A DNA stretch of 64,000 nucleotides from Rhizobium album. GTDB taxonomy: Bacteria > Pseudomonadota > Alphaproteobacteria > Rhizobiales > Rhizobiaceae. Made by a program: the position numbers and the translations under genes. Below, one piece after another: positions 1 through 10,500 of this stretch (positions are counted from its first letter, which is position 1; each line of letters starts with the position of its first letter). Under the pieces are notes generated by a model. It was not told the origin of the DNA. It made no database searches and saw only the letters and a program-made list of their open reading frames with translations. The stretch is from the NCBI RefSeq assembly GCF_003122325.1, contig NZ_QFBC01000007.1, positions 238,818 to 302,817 on the forward strand, written 5' to 3'.

Positions 1-45
1 GTACAGAACCAGCGGAACGATCATCAGGGGCACGGCGGCAATCAT
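1..45 (-). CDS. N-terminus of a probable small membrane protein (partial)
   Basis: Reading leftward from an ATG at 43-45, fifteen codons run off the window edge and encode a very hydrophobic start (MIAAVPLMIVPLVLY), which looks like a transmembrane segment or signal anchor. A GGAGAG sequence lies about ten bases upstream of the ATG. It follows rpmF on the same strand. Too little is present to name a family. Confidence 0.4.
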   Translation of the reverse strand, partial: MIAAVPLMIVPLVLY

Positions 46-130
46 CTCGAACGGCTCTCCTCTTCGGACGTGAACCGTTCATAACCGAAGTTGTTCCGCC
101 TGGAAATCCGCAAGCGTGTTACGATCCGGA

Positions 131-160
131 AAAAGCAAAAGGCCGGCGCAGGGCCGGCCT
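131..160 (-). terminator. Rho-independent terminator of rpmF
   Basis: On the minus strand a perfect 8-bp stem (AGGCCGGC / GCCGGCCT, 140-160, 5-nt loop) is followed directly by a T-rich tract (TTTTGCTTTTT). It lies 28 bases past the rpmF stop codon. Confidence 0.8.
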
Positions 161-187
161 CTGATGCCTTGAAGTCGAAAGCGGCGA

Positions 188-373
188 TTATGCGCTTGCC
201 TTCGGCGTCAGAACCTGGCGACCGCGGTACATGCCGGTCTTCAGGTCGATGTGGTGCGGACGACGCAGTTCACCGGAGTTCTTGTCTTCGATGTAGGTCG
301 GTGCCTTCAGACCGTCAGCCGAGCGGCGCATACCGCGCTTGGACGGGCTTGTTTTTCTCTTAGGTACAGCCAT
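188..373 (-). CDS. rpmF: 50S ribosomal protein L32
   Basis: Structural protein of the large ribosomal subunit. The 61-residue product begins [20 protein letters not shown], the typical L32 N-terminus, and is rich in Lys and Arg. The length fits the family. The zinc-binding cysteines of some L32 proteins are absent, as is usual for alphaproteobacteria. I chose the ATG at 371-373 over an in-frame start 24 codons upstream because L32 begins with MAVPK. It appears monocistronic, with a strong terminator downstream. Confidence 0.97.
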   Translation of the reverse strand: MAVPKRKTSPSKRGMRRSADGLKAPTYIEDKNSGELRRPHHIDLKTGMYRGRQVLTPKASA

Positions 374-541
374 TTGATTTACTCCACTTGACGGGCAAAG
401 CACAGTTTCCAGCCAGACGCCCGGCCGAGAAAAATCATGCTTCAATCTCGGAAATTGGGCGGCTTATACATGGCCTGTACCGGTTTGACCAGTCCCTCCA
501 CGCATTTTTTCCTTGACGCCGCCGATGCCAGGACAATCGCC

Positions 542-1189
542 TCACGCCTCGTCCTCCGGAACGATCCAGGGTTCGGCAAGGGCCGCCTCTTCCCAGGTCT
601 TCCAGGCCGGATGCGCCTTCATGGCGGCCATGTAGGCAAGCGTGGTTTCGTGCCTCACCAGATCGTAGATCTCGAAACGGTTGACGACAGGTGCGAACAT
701 GGCGTCGGCCGCCGAAAAATCGCCGAACAGGAAGGGGCCGCCGGAGCGGGCGAGCCGCTCATGCCAGATTTCCTCGATGCGGGCAACGTCCGCCGCCACG
801 CCCTCCTGCAGCGGAATGGCGCCCTTCCTGCGCCTCATGTTCATCGGGCAGGCGTTGCGCAGCGCCCCGAAGCCGGCGACCATTTCCGCCGATACCGACC
901 GCGCCACGGCGCGCGCCGCCGGGTCCTCAGGCCAGAGGCCCGCCTCCGGAAACAGTTCGGCGGCATATTCGACGATCGCCAGCGATTCCCAGACGGACAG
1001 GTCGCCATGCCTGAGCAGCGGCACCTTGCCGCTCGGCGAGATTTCCTTGATGCGCGGATTGCCGTTCGGGAAATCGAACGGCACCAGCACCTCGCGGAAC
1101 GGCACGCCACGCGCCGTAAAGGCGATCCACGGCCGGAAGGACCAGGAGGAATAGTTCTTGTTGGCGATATAGAGCGTCAGTTCAGCCAT
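542..1189 (-). CDS. Glutathione S-transferase family protein
   Basis: A 215-residue cytosolic GST. The N-terminal thioredoxin-like domain (about 1-80) carries the NYSSWSFRPW segment, where a serine probably activates glutathione, and the KVPLL...ESLAIVEYAAE glutathione-binding motif (cis-Pro, then Glu-Ser). The C-terminal helical domain (about 90-205) follows. The Ser-Ser-x-x-x-Arg pattern resembles zeta-like bacterial GSTs, but no specific substrate can be assigned. It lies between rpmF and mtgA on the same strand with separate spacing. Confidence 0.88.
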   Translation of the reverse strand: MAELTLYIANKNYSSWSFRPWIAFTARGVPFREVLVPFDFPNGNPRIKEISPSGKVPLLRHGDLSVWESLAIVEYAAELFPEAGLWPEDPAARAVARSVSAEMVAGFGALRNACPMNMRRRKGAIPLQEGVAADVARIEEIWHERLARSGGPFLFGDFSAADAMFAPVVNRFEIYDLVRHETTLAYMAAMKAHPAWKTWEEAALAEPWIVPEDEA

Positions 1190-1265
1190 GGCGTCTTTCC
1201 CCGGTGTTCATAATAGGACGAGCGTGACATGCGCCCGCATGCCGATCCAACGAAATGGCGTGATG

Positions 1266-2033
1266 TCACTCATAAAGACATTTGATGTAGTCGCCGGAAC
1301 CGCGTGCCCGGCGCTCGATGACGGCGGCCAGCCGGCGCATGCCGCGGCCGGGTTTGCTGGCGACGCGGGTGATCGGGTTCGGCAGCGAAACGGCCAGCAG
1401 CGCCGCCTGCTTCTTCGACAGTTTCGATGCCGGGATCTTGAAATGATATTGCGATGCCGCCTCGATGCCGTAGATGCCCGGTCCCCATTCGGCGATGTTG
1501 AGATAGATCTCCATCAGCCGCCGCTTCGACCAGATGAAATCCGCCGAGATCGCCAGCGGCACTTCCAGCGCCTTGCGCACGAAGGAGCGGCTGTTCCAGA
1601 GGAACAGGTTCTTCGCCGTCTGCATCGGGATGGTGCTGGCCCCACGGGTCGCTTCGCCGGCGAGCGCATCCTTGACGACGCCACGCATTTCGCCCCAGTC
1701 GACGCCGCCGTGGAAACAGAACTGGCCGTCCTCGGACATCATCACCGCCTGCACGAGATTGGGCGAAATATCCTCGAAATCCACCCAGCGCCGGTCGTAA
1801 CCGCGCAGCATGACGAGTTCGCCGAGCATCAGTGTCGAGACCGGATGGATGAAAGGCAGGAGATAGAGGAGCATCAGGGCATAGGGCAGCAGCATGATGG
1901 CGACCGCCAGCTTGACGAGGCCGCGCCAATGGGTGCGAAATCCTGCTCGAATCCGGGTCCAGCGGCTGGCGGGCATGGCCGTCTCCTCTGCGCGTGTCTC
2001 CGGCGTGATATCCAAGTTCACCTCGTCCCGCAT
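1266..2033 (-). CDS. mtgA: Monofunctional biosynthetic peptidoglycan transglycosylase
   Basis: Polymerises lipid II into glycan strands at the inner membrane (GT51 family). The 255-residue protein has one N-terminal transmembrane anchor (about 36-58). The GT51 motifs follow: the catalytic-Glu segment [16 protein letters not shown], then [16 protein letters not shown], then the [19 protein letters not shown] block. There is no transpeptidase domain, so it is the monofunctional type. The start at 2033 is preceded by GGGAAGG. It is divergent from the prenyl synthase gene, with about 120 bp between them. Confidence 0.95.
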   Translation of the reverse strand: MRDEVNLDITPETRAEETAMPASRWTRIRAGFRTHWRGLVKLAVAIMLLPYALMLLYLLPFIHPVSTLMLGELVMLRGYDRRWVDFEDISPNLVQAVMMSEDGQFCFHGGVDWGEMRGVVKDALAGEATRGASTIPMQTAKNLFLWNSRSFVRKALEVPLAISADFIWSKRRLMEIYLNIAEWGPGIYGIEAASQYHFKIPASKLSKKQAALLAVSLPNPITRVASKPGRGMRRLAAVIERRARGSGDYIKCLYE

Positions 2034-2153
2034 GATGCCTTCCCGTTCTCATAACCTCTGGCCGGCGCCGTGGCCAGTATGCGGCAGGCTTCTTCCCGTT
2101 CCGTTTCGACGATTCCCGTTGCCAGCCCGGGGCCTGCGTGGCAAACAACCGCG

Positions 2154-3068
2154 ATGATGACACAGCCGACAGCGTTCGAAACACGATTGGAAGACAATGC
2201 CGCCAAGCTCGTGGCGCTTCTGGAGGAGCTGCTCTCCGACGGCCCGCTGGCCGACGAGATCCAGCGCCCGCCGCGCCTGATGGCGGCGATGCGCCATGGC
2301 GTGCTGAACGGCGGCAAGCGCCTGCGCCCCTTCCTGGTGATCGAAAGCGCCGCACTCTTTTCCGGAAACCCGCAGGCGGCCCTGCGCATCGGCGCTGCGC
2401 TGGAATGCGTCCACTGTTATTCGCTCGTCCACGACGACCTGCCGGCTATGGATGACGACGATGTCAGGCGCGGCAAGCCGACCGTGCACATCGCCTTCGA
2501 CGAAGCGACGGCGATCCTCGCCGGCGACAGCCTGCTGACGCTCGCCTTCGATATCGTCGCCGCCCCCGAAACGGATCTTTCCGACCGACAGAAAACCGAG
2601 CTCGTCCTCTGCCTGGCCCGCGCCGCCGGCATCGGCGGCATGGCCGGCGGCCAGATGTTCGACCTGGCGGCCGAACAGCAGGCGCCGGACGAGCAGGGCA
2701 TCGTGACGCTGCAGGCGATGAAGACCGGCGCGCTGATCCGTTTCGCCTGCGAGGCCGGCGCGATCGTCGCCGGGGCGACGGCGGACGACCGGGCGCGGCT
2801 GCGGCTGTTCGGCGAAAAGATCGGCCTCGCCTTCCAGCTTGCCGACGATCTCCTCGATCTGACCGCCGACCCGGAAACCATGGGCAAGGCAACCGGCAAG
2901 GACGCCGCCCGTGGCAAGGGCACGCTGCCGGCCCTGCACGGACAGGCCTGGACGGAAGCAAAGCTCACGGCGCTGATCGCCGAAGCGGCCAATATCCTCG
3001 GTGTCTACGGCGATCGCGCCGAGATCCTGCTGGAAACCGCCCGCTTCATCGCCAATCGCCGTCACTGA
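2154..3068 (+). CDS. ispA: Polyprenyl (farnesyl/geranylgeranyl) diphosphate synthase
   Basis: Condenses isopentenyl diphosphate with allylic diphosphates to make farnesyl or a similar short-chain diphosphate. The 304-residue product has the first Asp-rich motif DDLPAMDDDD at about residues 94-103 and the second (FQLADDLLD) with Asp at 231-232; both bind Mg-diphosphate. The length fits the FPP synthase family. Two adjacent ATGs (2154, 2157) fit the family start, so I rejected an upstream in-frame ATG. Chain length cannot be settled by eye. The isoprenoid gene ispG lies less than 1 kb away. Confidence 0.9.
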   Translation: MMTQPTAFETRLEDNAAKLVALLEELLSDGPLADEIQRPPRLMAAMRHGVLNGGKRLRPFLVIESAALFSGNPQAALRIGAALECVHCYSLVHDDLPAMDDDDVRRGKPTVHIAFDEATAILAGDSLLTLAFDIVAAPETDLSDRQKTELVLCLARAAGIGGMAGGQMFDLAAEQQAPDEQGIVTLQAMKTGALIRFACEAGAIVAGATADDRARLRLFGEKIGLAFQLADDLLDLTADPETMGKATGKDAARGKGTLPALHGQAWTEAKLTALIAEAANILGVYGDRAEILLETARFIANRRH

Positions 3069-3163
3069 CGCCTGCATCCGATCGATGCCCGATCGCAAAG
3101 CCGATTGACAAGCCCGGCCGCCGGCTGAAAAATCAGCCCAGCTTATCTTCCAGCGAGGCTCCC

Positions 3164-3814
3164 ATGGTCGATCTTTCTCCGTTCTTCCTCAATCCGCGCG
3201 ATTTCCTCAAAAGCAACCTGCTGGTCATGGACACCTCGCCGACCGGCGTGTGCGGGTCGCAGACGCCGGTCCTCGGCAACTTCACCATCGATACCGACAA
3301 TCGTTACGACAACGTCAAGCGCAAGTCGAAGCACTTCTGGAAAAGCGGCTACGACATCGCCGCCCTCAAGGTGAGCTGGAAGAACCAGAGCGGCAACCAG
3401 ACGGTGCCGGCCATATGGCTGCCCTACGAGGCCAACCAGATCCGCACCGCCAGCCTGCCGAGCGACGTGCCTTTCATGTTCACCGCGCCGATGAGCGGCT
3501 GCACCTTCGCCATGTCGACATTCAAGAACGGTTCTGCACGGGTGGCGCACGTCAATTTCCAGACCGATGACGGCCATATCGACACGGCAAAGATGAATAC
3601 CAACACCAGCGGCTTCAGAAAAACCATCGGCCGCGACGCCTATCGCACCAAGGTGCGCGGCAAGCCGGCCGCCCCCGAACGCCATGCCGGCCTGCTGATG
3701 ACGGTGATCGGCGTCAACGACCGCAAGAAAGGCTGGAAGTTTTACGGCCAGCAATACGAGATGGACATGGTGGCCGGCACGCTAGAATATATCGAGCTGA
3801 AGTATCTGAATTGA
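3164..3814 (+). CDS. Conserved-looking hypothetical protein, 216 residues
   Basis: I do not recognise this family. The 216-residue protein has no signal peptide or transmembrane segment. It is rich in Asn, Thr and Lys and looks beta-rich, with short strands such as FMFTAPMSGCTFAMSTF and ARVAHVNFQT. It ends in a hydrophobic-charged tail (YIELKYLN). CAGCGAGG lies upstream of the ATG. Codon use matches the neighbours and a good terminator follows, both supporting a real gene. It is convergent with ispG. An overlapping minus-strand frame is judged a shadow. Confidence 0.75.
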   Translation: MVDLSPFFLNPRDFLKSNLLVMDTSPTGVCGSQTPVLGNFTIDTDNRYDNVKRKSKHFWKSGYDIAALKVSWKNQSGNQTVPAIWLPYEANQIRTASLPSDVPFMFTAPMSGCTFAMSTFKNGSARVAHVNFQTDDGHIDTAKMNTNTSGFRKTIGRDAYRTKVRGKPAAPERHAGLLMTVIGVNDRKKGWKFYGQQYEMDMVAGTLEYIELKYLN

Positions 3815-3837
3815 AAGCCGGCTAAGAATACTCCTGA

Positions 3838-3857
3838 AGGGCGCCTCACGGCGCTCT
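3838..3857. terminator. Shared terminator between the hypothetical gene and ispG
   Basis: A hairpin (AGGGCGCC / GGCGCTCT with a short CTCAC-type loop) lies between two convergent stop codons. On the plus strand it runs into CTTATTC. It touches the ispG stop and could serve both genes. Confidence 0.6.
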
Positions 3858-5107
3858 TATTCGGCCGCCGTCTTCTGGCCGAAGCGCTTTTCGATGTATT
3901 CGATGACCAGCGCCTCGAAATCGGCGGCGATGTTCGGACCGCGCAGCGTCAGCGCCTTCTTGCCATCGATGAAGACCGGGGCTGCCCGGGTTTCGCCGGT
4001 GCCGGGAAGCGAAATGCCGATATCGGCGTGTTTGCTTTCGCCCGGCCCGTTGACGATGCAGCCCATGACCGCGACGTTGAGGGCTTCGACACCCGGATAT
4101 TTTTCCCGCCACACCGGCATGTTCTTGCGGATGTCGTTCTGGATGTTCTGCGCCAGTTCCTGGAAGACCGTCGAGGTGGTGCGGCCGCAGCCCGGACAGG
4201 CGGCAACGACGGGGATGAACTGGCGGAAGCCCATGACCTGCAGCAGTTCCTGCGCCACCTGCACCTCGCGGCTGCGGTCACCGTTCGGCTCCGGCGTCAG
4301 CGACACGCGGATCGTGTCGCCGATGCCCTGCTGCAGCACGTAACCCATGGCGGCGGACGAGGCGACGATGCCCTTCGAGCCCATGCCGGCTTCGGTGAGG
4401 CCAAGATGCAGCGCGTGGTCGGAGCGTTCCGAGATCATCGAATAGACGGCGATCAGGTCCTGCACCTGGCTGACCTTGGCGGAGAGGATGATGCGGTTGC
4501 GCGCCAGTCCGATCTCCTCGGCCATGTGCGCCGACAGAATCGCCGACTGGACGATCGCCTCGCGCGTCACCTGCCGGGCCGACAGCGGAAAACCTTCCGC
4601 CTGGTTCTGGTCCATCAGGCTGGTCAGCAGGTCCTGGTCGAGCGAACCCCAGTTGACGCCGATGCGCACCGGCTTGTCGTAGCGGATCGCCATCTCGACG
4701 ATATCGGCGAACTGCCTGTCCTTCTTGTCCTTGAAACCGACATTGCCGGGATTGATGCGGTATTTCGCCAAAGCCTCGGCGCAGCCCGGATGATCGGCGA
4801 GCAGCTTGTGGCCGATATAGTGGAAATCGCCGACCAGCGGCACATCCATGCCGAGCCGCAGCAGCCGGTCGCGGATCCGCGGCACGGCGGCGGCACTTTC
4901 GTCGCGGTCGACGGTGATGCGGACGATCTCCGAGCCGGCCCGGAACAGCGCGGCGACCTGCGCCACGGTGGCGTCGATATCGGCCGTATCGGTATTGGTC
5001 ATCGACTGGACGACGACGGGGGCGCCGCCGCCGACGATCACGCCGCCGACATCGACGGCGACCGAGGCCCGGCGCGGTTTCGGATCATAATCACTGGCAG
5101 ACAACAT
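3857..5107 (-). CDS. ispG: 4-hydroxy-3-methylbut-2-en-1-yl diphosphate synthase
   Basis: Iron-sulfur enzyme of the MEP isoprenoid pathway that converts MEcPP to HMBPP. The 416-residue protein has the N-terminal TIM-barrel ([12 protein letters not shown]..., about 30-300). The C-terminal domain carries the cluster ligands CPGCGR and the later Cys in GCIVNGPGE. The length fits bacterial GcpE/IspG proteins. It is convergent with the hypothetical gene at 3164-3814 and likely a single transcription unit. It probably feeds the prenyl synthase encoded nearby. Confidence 0.96.
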   Translation of the reverse strand: MLSASDYDPKPRRASVAVDVGGVIVGGGAPVVVQSMTNTDTADIDATVAQVAALFRAGSEIVRITVDRDESAAAVPRIRDRLLRLGMDVPLVGDFHYIGHKLLADHPGCAEALAKYRINPGNVGFKDKKDRQFADIVEMAIRYDKPVRIGVNWGSLDQDLLTSLMDQNQAEGFPLSARQVTREAIVQSAILSAHMAEEIGLARNRIILSAKVSQVQDLIAVYSMISERSDHALHLGLTEAGMGSKGIVASSAAMGYVLQQGIGDTIRVSLTPEPNGDRSREVQVAQELLQVMGFRQFIPVVAACPGCGRTTSTVFQELAQNIQNDIRKNMPVWREKYPGVEALNVAVMGCIVNGPGESKHADIGISLPGTGETRAAPVFIDGKKALTLRGPNIAADFEALVIEYIEKRFGQKTAAE

Positions 5108-5200
5108 CGAGAAAAAACCCGCAGAATTCGTAATCTTTCAGGTGGATGATGCCATGGTCCTTGTCAACCGCCAATGAGCATCACTTTTTGCGGATCTGCC

Positions 5201-6385
5201 TCATTGGATGTTGTCGGCATGGCGGGCGAGATGCGACAACACCAATACGACGATAAAAAGCACCGGAAGTGTGGCGAAGATGATCGCAAAGCCGGTATGT
5301 TCGGCAATAAAGCCGATCAGCGACGGCGCAAACAGCATGCCGGAGTAACCGAGGAAGGTCGCGACCGAAATGCCGACGCCCGGCGCCAACCCCGGCATGT
5401 TGCCGGCCGCCGAAAAGGCGATCGGCACCATGTTGGAAATGCCGATGCCGGCGATGGCGAAACCGACGATGACCAGCATGGCATCCGGGGCCAATCCGGA
5501 GATCAGCATACCGACGATCGCCATGGTCGTGCTGATGCGCAGCGTCAGCACCGCACCGAAGCGGTCGCGGACGAGGTCGCCGGCAAAACGCATCACCGCC
5601 ATAGTCAGCGAGAAGGCCGCGAAGGCAAAACCGGACAGGGTCACGGAGGCGCCGAGTTCCTGGCGCAGATAGAGCGCGCCCCAATCGAGGATCGCGCCTT
5701 CCGGCACCATGGAAAACAGCGCGACGATGCCGATCAGCCAGGGCAGCGGCGTCATCGGCAGCCTGGCCTTGCGCTTTCCTTCGCTCGGATGCGGCGCGTC
5801 GACAAAGATCATAGGCCAGGCGCCAGCCAGCATGGTCGCTGCCGCAATCGTCAGGATGACCGCATGCGTCATCGTGCCGAAGTGGGAAATGAGAAAACCG
5901 CCGGCTCCCGCACCGAGCAGGCCGCCGAGACTCCAGAAGGCGTGGCAGGACGACATAATCGAGCGGCGCATCGATTTTTCGACCTCGACGGCGTTCGCAT
6001 TCATGGCGACGTCCATGGCGCCGGCAAAGCCGCCAAAATAAACCATGGCGAAGACGCCGAACCAGGCATTGCCGGCCAGCGTTACAAACAGCAGCGCCGG
6101 CACCAGCATGATCGCCAGCACCTTGACCACCGAAGCCGAGCCGTGGCGGGCGATCTGCGCCCCACCGATCGGCATCATCACCAGCGAGCCGATGCCGAAC
6201 ATCAGGATCATCAACCCAAGCTGGCCCTCGCTCAGTTCCAACCGCTTGGCGAATTCAGGAATCTTCGGCGCCCAGGATCCGACCATGAATCCATTGATCA
6301 GGAACAGCAGGGAAACGGCGATACGGCTTTTCGGAAAAAAGCCGCCAGCCCGTTCGGTCGTGGACGACGTCGTCAAATTATCCAT
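5201..6385 (-). CDS. MFS transporter
   Basis: A 394-residue major facilitator protein with about twelve transmembrane segments. The first begins after a 20-residue polar N-terminus (SRIAVSLLFLINGFMVGSW). A Gly/Pro-rich loop follows helix 2-3 (MMPIGGAQIARHG), the usual motif-A position. It resembles the YbjJ/FucP-like branch, but the substrate is unknown. The start is supported by AGGAAGTGAG eight bases upstream. It lies downstream of nothing obvious and is divergent from the DMT transporter across about 280 bp with no other recognisable gene. Confidence 0.88.
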   Translation of the reverse strand: MDNLTTSSTTERAGGFFPKSRIAVSLLFLINGFMVGSWAPKIPEFAKRLELSEGQLGLMILMFGIGSLVMMPIGGAQIARHGSASVVKVLAIMLVPALLFVTLAGNAWFGVFAMVYFGGFAGAMDVAMNANAVEVEKSMRRSIMSSCHAFWSLGGLLGAGAGGFLISHFGTMTHAVILTIAAATMLAGAWPMIFVDAPHPSEGKRKARLPMTPLPWLIGIVALFSMVPEGAILDWGALYLRQELGASVTLSGFAFAAFSLTMAVMRFAGDLVRDRFGAVLTLRISTTMAIVGMLISGLAPDAMLVIVGFAIAGIGISNMVPIAFSAAGNMPGLAPGVGISVATFLGYSGMLFAPSLIGFIAEHTGFAIIFATLPVLFIVVLVLSHLARHADNIQ

Positions 6386-6668
6386 GATCTCACTTCCTAT
6401 AACGTTGCCGGACTTTATTTAAATCGATTAAATTTGCAAGATCCAACCGAAATGCCACCGTCACGTTTTGTTTCCCGCTGTTAAGCCAGTCTGATTCGGG
6501 CCGGTTTATCGCCAGTAGAATCGCTCAGGACAACTGTCAAATCTCACCTGCAAGGGCAGGTTCTGACAATTGACAGCGACACCGCCATTGACCAAGGTGC
6601 CGCCGATTTTCGACTTCATTCCCCTTCCGGCATCCCGATTTCCGGGGTGCCTACCGTATGGTGCATCC

Positions 6669-7538
6669 GTGAAAAGTTCGATCGGTCTCGGCATTCTGCT
6701 GACCAGCCTCGCCTATTTCCTGTTTACCGGCCACGACGTCACCATCAAGCTGCTGGTCGAAACCATGTCGGTCTGGCAGATCCTGTTCTTCCGCACGGTC
6801 ACCATCCTGCTCGGCTGTTTTTTCGTCGGGCGCCTGGAACTGGTCGACAACATCGTCCATTCGCCGATCATCAAGCCGATGGCGATCCGCAGCATCCTGC
6901 TTCTCACCGCCTGGCTGTCATATTATACGGCGGCCCGCCACCTGCAGCTGGCCGAACTGACGACGCTTTATTTCGCGGCTCCTGTCGTTGCGACCGTGCT
7001 GGCGATGATTTTCCTCAAGGAAACGGTGTTCTGGCCGCGCTGGCTGGCCGTCGCCGTCGGTTTCACCGGCGTGGTGATCGCCAGCAACCCGACGGGACTG
7101 ACCCTGTCGCTGCCGGTCTACCTGACGCTGCAGGCCGCCGTGCTCTGGGCGAGCGCCACCATCCTCCTGCGCAAGACGGCGATGGCGGAAAAGAGCATCG
7201 TGCAGATGACGATGTCCAACCTGTTTTTCCTCGTCATGACCGGGATCATGCTCTTCTGGCACTGGAAGACGCCCGATCTCCAGGAAACGATCCTGCTTGC
7301 CGCCACAGGCATCATCGGCGGGCTGGCGCAATTCGCCTTTTTCGAGGGGATGCGGCGGGCGCCGGTCTCGGTGCTCGCGCCGTTCGAATATACATCGCTC
7401 GTCTGGGCGTTTTTCCTCGGCTACCTGATCTGGAGCGATATTCCGAGGCCGGGCGTGGTGGTCGGCGCGACGCTGATCGTCTTCGCCGGCTTGATCATCA
7501 TTGTCAGCGAGCGCCTGCGGCAGCGCGCCGAAGCATGA
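6669..7538 (+). CDS. DMT-superfamily transporter (two EamA domains)
   Basis: A 289-residue inner-membrane protein with about ten transmembrane helices in two EamA repeats (about 5-140 and 150-285). Such proteins export metabolites or amino acids; the substrate is not deducible. I chose the GTG at 6669 (VKSSIGLGIL...) because the first helix starts right after it. The 33 extra upstream residues of the open frame are proline-rich and not membrane-like. The stop codon lies in the shared terminator with pyc. Confidence 0.85.
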   Translation: MKSSIGLGILLTSLAYFLFTGHDVTIKLLVETMSVWQILFFRTVTILLGCFFVGRLELVDNIVHSPIIKPMAIRSILLLTAWLSYYTAARHLQLAELTTLYFAAPVVATVLAMIFLKETVFWPRWLAVAVGFTGVVIASNPTGLTLSLPVYLTLQAAVLWASATILLRKTAMAEKSIVQMTMSNLFFLVMTGIMLFWHWKTPDLQETILLAATGIIGGLAQFAFFEGMRRAPVSVLAPFEYTSLVWAFFLGYLIWSDIPRPGVVVGATLIVFAGLIIIVSERLRQRAEA

Positions 7539-7568
7539 TCCCGGCCGGCAAAAGCCGCCCGGGATCAT
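7535..7568. terminator. Bidirectional hairpin between the DMT gene and pyc
   Basis: A perfect 10-bp inverted repeat, ATGATCCCGG (7535-7544) and CCGGGATCAT (7559-7568). The inner bases GGC/GCC extend the stem around an AAAA loop. It lies between convergent genes and includes the stop codon of the DMT gene. Confidence 0.75.
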
Positions 7569-7583
7569 AAAGAACGTCAGCGA

Positions 7584-10500
7584 TCAGGCGCCGTAGACGA
7601 CCAGCAGGTCCTTGGCGTCGATCTGGTCGCCGGCGCGGACGAGAATTTCGGCGATCGTGCCTTCCTTTTCCGCGTGGATCGCCGTTTCCATCTTCATCGC
7701 CTCGATCGACACCAGCACGTCGCCGGCGCCGACCGTCTGGCCCGGATTGACGAAGACACGGCTGATGACGCCCGGCATCGGCGCGCCGACATGGGCGGCA
7801 TTGCCCACGTCCGCCTTACGGCGCGCGGCAGCGCCCGTGGCGCCATGCGCCCGATCCGGCACCTTGATGCGCCGCGGCTGGCCGTTGAGTTCGAAGAACA
7901 CCGTCACCATGCCCTGGCTGTCGGTCTGCGAAATCGCCTGGTTGACGATGACCAGCGTCTTGCCCTTCTCGATATCGGCAAACAGCTCCTCCCCGTCCTT
8001 CAACCCGTAGAAATAGGCGGGCGTCGGCAGCACGGAGACCGGGCCGTAGGTATCCGAAGCCAGCGCAAAATCGGTGAAGACCTTGGGATACATCAGGTAG
8101 GAGGCGAATTCGAAATCGCTGACCGGCCGCTCCAGCTTGGTCTCGATCGCCTTGCGCTCGGCATCGAGATCGGCCGGCGGCAGCAGCGAGCCGGGCACGG
8201 CGGTGTAGGGCTCCTCACCCTTCAGCGCCTTCTTCTGCAGCGCTTCCGGCCAACCGGACGGCGGCTGACCGAGATCGCCCTTGAGCATCGACACCACCGA
8301 TTCCGGGAAGGAGACGTCCTTGTCCGGATTGACGACGTCGGCAACCGTCAGATCCTGGGACACCATCATCAGCGCCATGTCACCGACGACCTTGGAGGAC
8401 GGCGTCACCTTGACGATATCGCCGAACATCTGGTTGGCGTCGGCATAGGCTTGCGCCACCTGGTGCCAGCGGGTCTCCAGCCCGAGCGAACGGGCCTGTT
8501 CCTTGAGGTTGGTGAACTGGCCGCCCGGCATTTCGTGCAGGTAGACTTCCGAAGCCGGCCCCTTGAGGTCGCTTTCGAAGGCGGCATACTGGTTGCGCAC
8601 CGCTTCCCAATAGAAGGAGATGCGGCGGATCCACTCCGGATCGAGGCCCGGATCCCGCTCCGAACCGCGCAGAGCCTCGACGATCGAGCCGAGACAGGGC
8701 TGCGAGGTGTTGCCGGAAAGCGCGTCCATCGCCGCATCGACCGCATCGACACCGGCATCGACGGCCGCAAGCACGGTGGCGGCGGCAATGCCCGATGTAT
8801 CGTGGGTGTGGAAATGGATCGGCAGGCCGGTTGCCTCGCGCAGCGCCTTGAACAGCACCTTTGCCGCAGCCGGCTTCAGGAGGCCGGCCATGTCCTTGAG
8901 CGCGATGATGTGGGCGCCGGCCTTTTCAAGCTCGACGGCGAGGTTGGTGTAATATTTCAGATCGTATTTCGGCCGGGCCGAATTGAGGATGTCGCCGGTG
9001 TAGCAGATCGCCGCTTCGCAGAGCTTATTCTCCTCGGCGACGGCATCCATCGACACCCGCATGTTCTCCACCCAGTTCAGGCAGTCGAAGACACGGAACA
9101 GGTCGATGCCGCCCCTGGCGGCCTGGCGGACGAAATATTTGACGACGTTGTCGGGATAGTTCTTGTAGCCGACGCCGTTGGCGCCGCGCAGCAGCATCTG
9201 CAGCAGCAGGTTCGGTGCCGCCTCGCGCACCAGCGCCAGTCGCTCCCACGGATCTTCCGTCAGGAAGCGCATCGACACGTCGAAGGTGGCGCCGCCCCAG
9301 CACTCCAGCGACAGGAGATTCGGCAAAGCATGCGCATAGGTGCCGGCGATACGGGCGATGTCATGGGTGCGCATGCGGGTGGCGAGCAGCGACTGGTGGC
9401 CGTCACGCATCGTCGTGTCGGTCATCAGCACGCGCTTTTCATTGCGCATCCACTCGCCGAACCCCTTCGGGCCGAGCGTGTCGAGCAACTGGCGCGTCCC
9501 GTCCGGCACGCCGTTGCCGTTGGTGTAGGGCACGATCGGCTTTGCCGCATCTTCGGAGGGACGTGGACGGTCCTTGGCTTCGGGATGACCGTTGACCGTG
9601 ACATCCGCAAGATAGGTGAGAAGCTTGGTGGCGCGATCCTGGCGCTTGACCTGCTGGAACAGCTCCGGCGTCGAGTCGATGAACCGCGTCGTATAGCTGT
9701 TGTCGCGGAATTTCGGATGACCGATGATCGCTTCCAGGAAGGTCAGGTTGGTGGCGACGCCGCGGATACGGAATTCGCGCAGCGCGCGGTCCATGCGGGC
9801 GATGGCTTCCGGCGGGTTCGGCGCCCAGGCCGTGACCTTGACCAGCAGCGGGTCGTAATAACGGGTAATGATCGCCCCGGCATAGGATGTGCCGCCATCG
9901 AGACGGATGCCGAAACCGGAGGCCGAACGATAGGCGGTGATACGGCCGTAGTCGGGAATGAAGTTCTGCTCGGGATCTTCCGTGGTGATGCGGCACTGCA
10001 GCGCGTGGCCGTTGAGGCGGATGTCCTCCTGGCGCGGCACGCCCGATTCCGGCGTACCGATGGCGAACCCTTCGAGGATATGGATCTGTGCCTTGACGAT
10101 ATCGATACCGGTGACGACTTCGGTGACGGTATGCTCGACCTGGATGCGCGGATTGACCTCGATGAAGTAGAATTTTCCGGTATCGGCATCCATCAGGTAC
10201 TCGACCGTGCCGGCGCCGATGTAGTTGGTCGCCTTGGCGATCTTCAGCGAATAGGCTGCCAGTTCCTGGCGTTGTGCTTCGGTCAGGTAAGGCGCCGGCG
10301 CACGCTCGACGACCTTCTGGTTGCGGCGCTGGATGGAGCAGTCACGCTCGAACAGGTGCACGACATTGCCATGCGTGTCGCCGAGGACCTGGCTTTCGAC
10401 GTGGCGGGCGCGCTCGACGAGCTTTTCGAGATAGACTTCGTCCTTGCCGAAGGCGGCCATGGCCTCGCGCTTGGCTTCCGTCACCTCGCGGGCAAGGTCG

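Noticed and set aside
3143..3754. A 203-codon minus-strand frame overlapping the 3164-3814 gene
   Set aside because: Runs antisense to the better-supported gene, which has a good start, terminator and natural composition.
4028..5149. A 373-codon plus-strand frame over ispG
   Set aside because: Antisense shadow of ispG.
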